DNA from: Sordaria brevicollis
Lineage: Eukaryota > Ascomycota > Sordariomycetes > Sordariales > Sordariaceae
Direction of reading: 5' to 3'
Assembly: GCA_033439795.1 (NCBI GenBank)
Contig: JAUTDP010000002.1
Coordinates: 2,728,001 to 2,792,000 of the forward strand
Length of the DNA: 64,000 nucleotides
The translations under genes were made by a program, and so were the position numbers. Below, piece by piece: positions 60,252-64,000 of the stretch. The notes below the pieces were generated by a model. It made no database searches and was not told the DNA's origin. It worked only from the letters and a program-made list of their open reading frames with translations. The stretch's first letter is position 1. Each line of letters begins with the position of its first letter.

Positions 60252-61067
60252 TCAACGTCCTTCGCCTCCAAGTGGACTATATGCCCCTTGCCCACTTCCT
60301 CTTCCTGCTCCTCCCCCACTCCCTTGCCCTTGACTTCCACCCGCAAATACCCTCCTAAACAACCCCCCTGCTGCTCCCCCCATTCCTCCCAAACTACCAC
60401 TACCACCACTTCCAGTCCCACCAGCACTTCCAACACCACCCATAAACCCAGCTCTCCCACCAGCACCTTGGCCACCAGCTCCAAACCCAGAAACCTGCCC
60501 CTTCTCCAACACCCTCCTTACCCCCGCCCAGCCCAACAGTCCCGCCGTACCCAGAATAAATCCCCAAACAATGACTTTATCCTTCCTGCTGTCTCTCTGG
60601 AAACAAGTAGTCGTCACATCCTTCTCCTCGGCGTCTTTGCAGATGGGCAGGTTATACTGTAGACAAAAGGCGCGGTTGCATTGGGTGCAGGAGCTTGATG
60701 CGGCTCGCTTGGAACCGCCCGAGTGGAGGAGAGGTTGAGAAACAGGATGGTTGGGGTTTGGTGAGCGTGCCTCGTGGGAAGAGGAGGAAGAAGAGGCGGC
60801 AACGGTGGTGGTTGCCTTTGGTGGAGGAGGAGGTGGTGGTGGGTTGTTGTTACTTGGATCGTCGGGTTGAGGACCGAGACGGATTATGGTGCTGTTGGAG
60901 AAGCAGGTGCATTTGCAGAAGGTTGGTGCGGCTTTGATGAGAATGCATGTTAGTCGGAGGTTTGGAAGATGGAAATGGTCGGGAAGAAAATGGGGAGGAA
61001 ACGTACAAGCGCTGACGAGGGAGAGGAGAGAGAGGAGGAGGATGGCCAAGAAGTGTATTCGTGCCAT
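60252..61067 (-). CDS. Secretory-pathway type I membrane protein with Cys-rich lumenal domain
   Basis: Exons 61067-61007 and 60931-60252 give 246 residues. The 75-bp intron (GTACGT, CTAAC, AAAG) is a multiple of three without stops, so an unspliced 271-residue reading is also open. Splicing joins the signal peptide (FLAILLLSLLSLVSA) directly to APTFCKCTCFSNSTIIRLGP, which I recall as a conserved fungal motif. A Pro run and a Ser-rich spacer follow, then a second Cys cluster (SSSCTQCNRAFCLQYNLPICKDAEE, TTCFQRD), one transmembrane helix (KVIVWGFILGTAGLLGWAGV) and a Gly-rich cytosolic tail. The cysteines probably form disulphides in the lumen. No function is known to me. The family is conserved in filamentous ascomycetes as far as I recall. 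Confidence 0.75.
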   Translation of the reverse strand: MARIHFLAILLLSLLSLVSACTFPPHFLPDHFHLPNLRLTCILIKAAPTFCKCTCFSNSTIIRLGPQPDDPSNNNPPPPPPPPKATTTVAASSSSSSHEARSPNPNHPVSQPLLHSGGSKRAASSSCTQCNRAFCLQYNLPICKDAEEKDVTTTCFQRDSRKDKVIVWGFILGTAGLLGWAGVRRVLEKGQVSGFGAGGQGAGGRAGFMGGVGSAGGTGSGGSGSLGGMGGAAGGLFRRVFAGGSQGQGSGGGAGRGSGQGAYSPLGGEGR

Positions 61068-61735
61068 TGTGGAAGTTTATTATGATTATTTGAGTATATA
61101 GATAGGTAAGGTCGAGTACGGCGATGAGGGTATCACGAAAGCAGTTTATTGGCGCATTGGTCTCGATGTCTTGATTCTGTCGACTTTGAAGATCTGACTG
61201 AAGTGCTTCGTTCGGTTGGCGCTGATAACAGTCGCAGCAATTCGATGTCGTAGGATGTGAGCATAACCAGCTGGGCGGTTTGGTGGATTTGAATCCGAAG
61301 CCTTGGAAACGGTAAGCTCGGTATATCGGACGAAAGTTGGCCGTCCTAAAGTCTCTTTGCTGGTTGGCGCAAACAATCAAGTGGCGGGATGCGTGAGAGA
61401 AGCTCGACGACGTTGCGGACGCGGCGACGGGAAGCGGCTGGCGGGGACAGAGCAAGGGTCATGGTAGTGGAGCCGATGTGCAAATGCCAAGCCTTTGTCC
61501 CGTCCGTCTTCCAAAGCGAGCGACCAGCAAGCGCCACACCAAAGTCAAACCTGTGGCAAGTGCACAGCTGCTCACCCGCCACATCCTCTCTTCACATGAA
61601 AGCCCCAGCTGCACCTTGCCAGACCCACCCGAACTTGCACTCGTGCACAGACCACTTGTCTCTCCTCCCAGAGGGTATAAGAAGACCTCCCACCCATCCC
61701 GTTTCTTAGACTTTTCTTCTCTTCTTTTTTTCCTC
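61068..61735. other. Intergenic region, upstream of U6
   Basis: Holds the promoter of the minus-strand membrane protein and the upstream region of the U6 gene, including TATAAG at 61676-61681. No gene is supported. Confidence 0.5.
61676..61681 (+). promoter_or_regulatory. TATA-like element upstream of U6
   Basis: TATAAG about 60 bp before the U6 5' end, farther than the usual 25-30 bp. It may or may not be the Pol III element. Confidence 0.4.
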
Positions 61736-61836
61736 GCCCTTCGGGGCAATTTGGTCAATTTGAAACGATACAGAGAAGATTAGCATGGCCCCTGCACTAA
61801 GGATGACACGCTACTCAAAGAGACGCTACCAATTTT
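61736..61836 (+). ncRNA. U6 spliceosomal snRNA
   Basis: The 5' stem-loop GCCC-TTCG-GGGC is followed by the invariant core: ATACAGAGAAGATTAGCATG covers the ACAGAGA box that pairs with the 5' splice site, and then GGCCCCTGCACTAAGGATGACACG includes the AGC-type catalytic region. The gene ends in a run of seven T at 61833-61839, the Pol III stop. There is no intron in the ACAGAGA region, unlike in S. pombe. Exact ends are set by the stem-loop and the T run and could shift by one or two bases. Confidence 0.95.
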
Positions 61837-61839
61837 TTT
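61833..61839 (+). terminator. Pol III T-run terminator of U6
   Basis: Seven consecutive T directly after the U6 3' domain. Confidence 0.8.
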
Positions 61840-62659
61840 CACTTTGCTTCTCAGCCTGCGCGGTTGGGACATTGGGAAGAAAACTTTCTGTGCTTGGATT
61901 GATGGATCTTCTTGGTGATATGTGTTGCGCTGCGCATCGGTTTGGCGTTTTGAATGACCGCTGCTCTGCTTCAGCTTCATTTTTTGCTGGCATGAGGTTC
62001 TGCTTTGCACGCCATGCCTTCTTCTGTACCTGAATACTAGCTGTTGCGACAAAGTCATCAATCAACTCGTGTGGTGCTTTTATGTCCTTTCTTGCCATTT
62101 GCGTCCTTCTCGAGCCATTGTAGAAGCCTGCATCTACGCCGCCCCCGTATCTTCATAAGCTCGCCATAGTTGTTACATGTCACGGAATTAACCATCTTAG
62201 GAGCGTTGTTTTAACTACGTATGTGATTTGCTTTGCTAATTGTACCCTATAGCTACTTGCTCTTGATTGATTACAAATTACATTATCCTTCGAATCAGGT
62301 AACTGATGTGTGTATCATCTGCTGCCTCCATAATGGACCAAATAAGCAAGCACTCTTGTGATGTGCAAACTATATGCGAAGATCAGTCTATCCGCCGGTC
62401 TTTGTTGGGTATCGTTGTCCATCTCATCAAAGCTCGTCAAACAAGCAAAGAAAGGGAAATTTTCAGACTCCAAACGCCCCTCTTAATGTTGCGCAATTCC
62501 CGCCGCCATTCAAAGTTGCAGCAGATTTCTTGAGCCACCCTCAATCTTTCCTCTCAATCTCTTCTCTTCCCCTTCGCGATTTGACTCTTCTCATGCCCAC
62601 CATTCCATAGGAATTTGAGCCATACTTCCACAAAAATGGGCGCTGGAGTGACTTGACGT
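61840..62659. other. Intergenic region
   Basis: 3' flank of U6 and 3' region of the MFS transporter gene. I looked for a downstream B box (GGTTCGANTCC) and saw none exact. Confidence 0.45.
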
Positions 62660-64000
62660 CTAAGCCAGTCCAGCCGTAGCACTCATTCGACTCAACCTTC
62701 TCTCGGCCTTTGTACTCGGGGTAACAGTCGGATTATGAGGGGGGGTGGGATTGAACTCGGCAAAGTCGGCCGCATCGCTCATCATGCTCATCATGCTCAT
62801 ACGGCTCACCCTCCGCTCGGCCTTTGTAGTAGTCGCGCTGAGAGGAACGGGCCTGATCATCGGACTGGTATTGTTGGCAACGGGAGTATTGTCGTTCTCG
62901 TTGAAATTGTCGCCGCTGGCATCAAACCGCGTCGAGGTGGTCATTGTGTCCCTCTTCGCAGGTGTGCAAGGTGGTGGCGGCGGTGCACTCTTGCGCAGCT
63001 TGTTGGCGGCCTCTTTATCCGACGACATGCCGAACCAGTTCTTCTTCATGCTCGTCTTTCTGATGTCCTTCCAGCCGAGGAAGAAGGCGCTCACCACGGC
63101 GAGCACGCCAAAGCCGGCTGCCACGTAGAAGACGTTGTGGACGCCCTCGATGTAGGCGTTTATGACGTATTTCCAGAGATATTCCAGCTGCACTAGTTTC
63201 TGGCGGTCTTCGGGTTTGCCGCTCAGGCTTATGGTGCCGTTCTTGATCAGGGCGTCGACTTCATCGGGCGAAAGAAAACGCTCTAGGGCCATGCTGATGG
63301 AGTGCGCGAAGATATTGTTGGCAAAGGCTAGGACCAGAGCGGTGCCGAGCATTTGGGTGAACATGACCAGCGTGATCGCAATGGTGGTATCGATAGGGTG
63401 CATGTTGGCTGTTTGGACTGCGATGGTGGGCATCTGCGTCCCGAAGCCGCGGCCGGCGCCATTGATGATTTGGAAAACGGCGATGATGCCGAAGTGGGTG
63501 CCAAACTCGATTGTGGACATGAGACCGCAGCTGACGGAGCAGAGGATGCCGGCGATGACGGCATAGGGAATAATATAACCGGTTCGTTCGACTACCAGAT
63601 GGGGAGCTTGTTAGTCTTGCTGCTTTGAAGGGACGAGGGAAGCTGGCTTACCTAGGAAACCTCCAGCAATGCCAAACAACAGCTGAGCGCCAAATCCGGG
63701 CAGCAAATCGAGACCGCTGGTAGTGGGCGTCTTTCCCTGAACCGATTGAAAGAAGATCGGGAGAAAGAAGGACATGCAGTACACCGTTGTCATGATAAAC
63801 CACTGCGTCAAGGCGCTGGCCCAAACAACTCGCTTTGTCATGGTGCTGACTGGCAGCAAAGCGTTGTCGCCCTTCCTGTAGTTCCAATATCCCCAAATGC
63901 CGAAGAGTAGAACGGAAGCGCAAAGCGAGCCGAGAATAGCGCCGCTAGTCCACGAGAAGGGACCGTTAAGCTGGGCAGTGGTGAGAACCCAGACGAACAA
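62660..64000 (-). CDS. Major facilitator superfamily drug-efflux-type transporter, 3' part
   Basis: The gene enters from the right edge, so its 5' end is missing. Exons visible are 64000-63652 (partial) and 63591-62660; the 60-bp intron (GTAAGC, CTAAC, GGTAG) splits a Val codon. The visible 426 residues include several hydrophobic helices (WTSGAILGSLCASVLLFGIWGYW; FIMTTVYCMSFFLPIFFQSVQG; AVIAGILCSVSCGLM; FQIINGAGRGFG; ITLVMFTQMLGTALVLAFAN; VFYVAAGFGVLAVVSAFFLGW). GRGFGTQMP and the FANNIF loop before a final helix are typical of the 14-helix DHA2 efflux family. After the last helix comes a cytosolic tail of about 140 residues with a poly-Pro stretch and two copies of KAERR(V/L)SRMS. The substrate cannot be inferred. 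Confidence 0.85.

Overview
The window is nuclear DNA of a filamentous ascomycete, most likely Neurospora or a close Sordariales relative such as Sordaria. The genes have short (about 50-110 bp) introns with GTRNGT donors and CTRAC-type branch sites, and intergenic regions are long. The best species clue is a spliced 26-residue copper metallothionein that differs at only two positions from the N. crassa protein as I remember it. There is also an intron-containing tRNA-Pro and a U6 snRNA gene. I see no prophage, IS element, CRISPR array or bacterial operon structure. Splice sites were assigned by eye from consensus, phase and protein continuity, so short terminal exons are the least certain parts.

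Layout, left to right: a T/A-rich left edge with a small tandem duplication; a large low-complexity protein with a zinc-knuckle-like motif (1350-4876); a peroxisomal membrane peroxin with dysferlin motifs (7146-9886); tRNA-Pro(CGG) on the minus strand (10421-10520); a nuclear-looking protein (11518-13209) converging on a low-complexity small ORF (13252-13932, minus); copper metallothionein (15685-15841); a PX-associated/DUF3818 protein (16243-18626, minus); a secreted multicopper oxidase with a GC-AG intron (20643-23113) converging on a 3-ketoacyl-CoA thiolase (23550-24809, minus); a coiled-coil protein (25969-27744, minus); a SLIP-GC-like large GTPase (29125-32342, minus); a 42-residue Cys-rich peptide gene (34096-34224, minus); a von Willebrand A plus Hint (Vwaint/Vint) protein (37586-40018); ribosomal protein eL13 in six coding exons (40792-41911) converging on an armadillo smgGDS-like protein (42370-44702, minus); two divergently transcribed mitochondrial-protein genes, mL50-like (45630-47043, minus) and a COX14-like membrane protein (48000-48995); a His-rich protein with a conserved Cys-rich C terminus (50690-52044, minus); a 4.8 kb gene-poor stretch; DAHP synthase (56872-58275) with a perfect TGAGTCA site and an ATG-free leader; a secretory-pathway membrane protein (60252-61067, minus); U6 snRNA (61736-61836); and an MFS transporter that runs off the right edge (62660-64000, minus).

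The genes are mostly independent housekeeping and conserved-fungal loci and do not form a cluster. They cover peroxisome biology and beta-oxidation (peroxin, thiolase), copper handling (metallothionein, multicopper oxidase), aromatic amino-acid synthesis, cytosolic and mitochondrial translation, respiratory-chain assembly and splicing. The least conventional pieces are the VWA-Hint protein, which keeps the Cys and TxxH residues of self-processing Hint domains, the SLIP-GC-like GTPase, and the 42-residue Cys-rich peptide with its own TATA box and probable 5'UTR intron.
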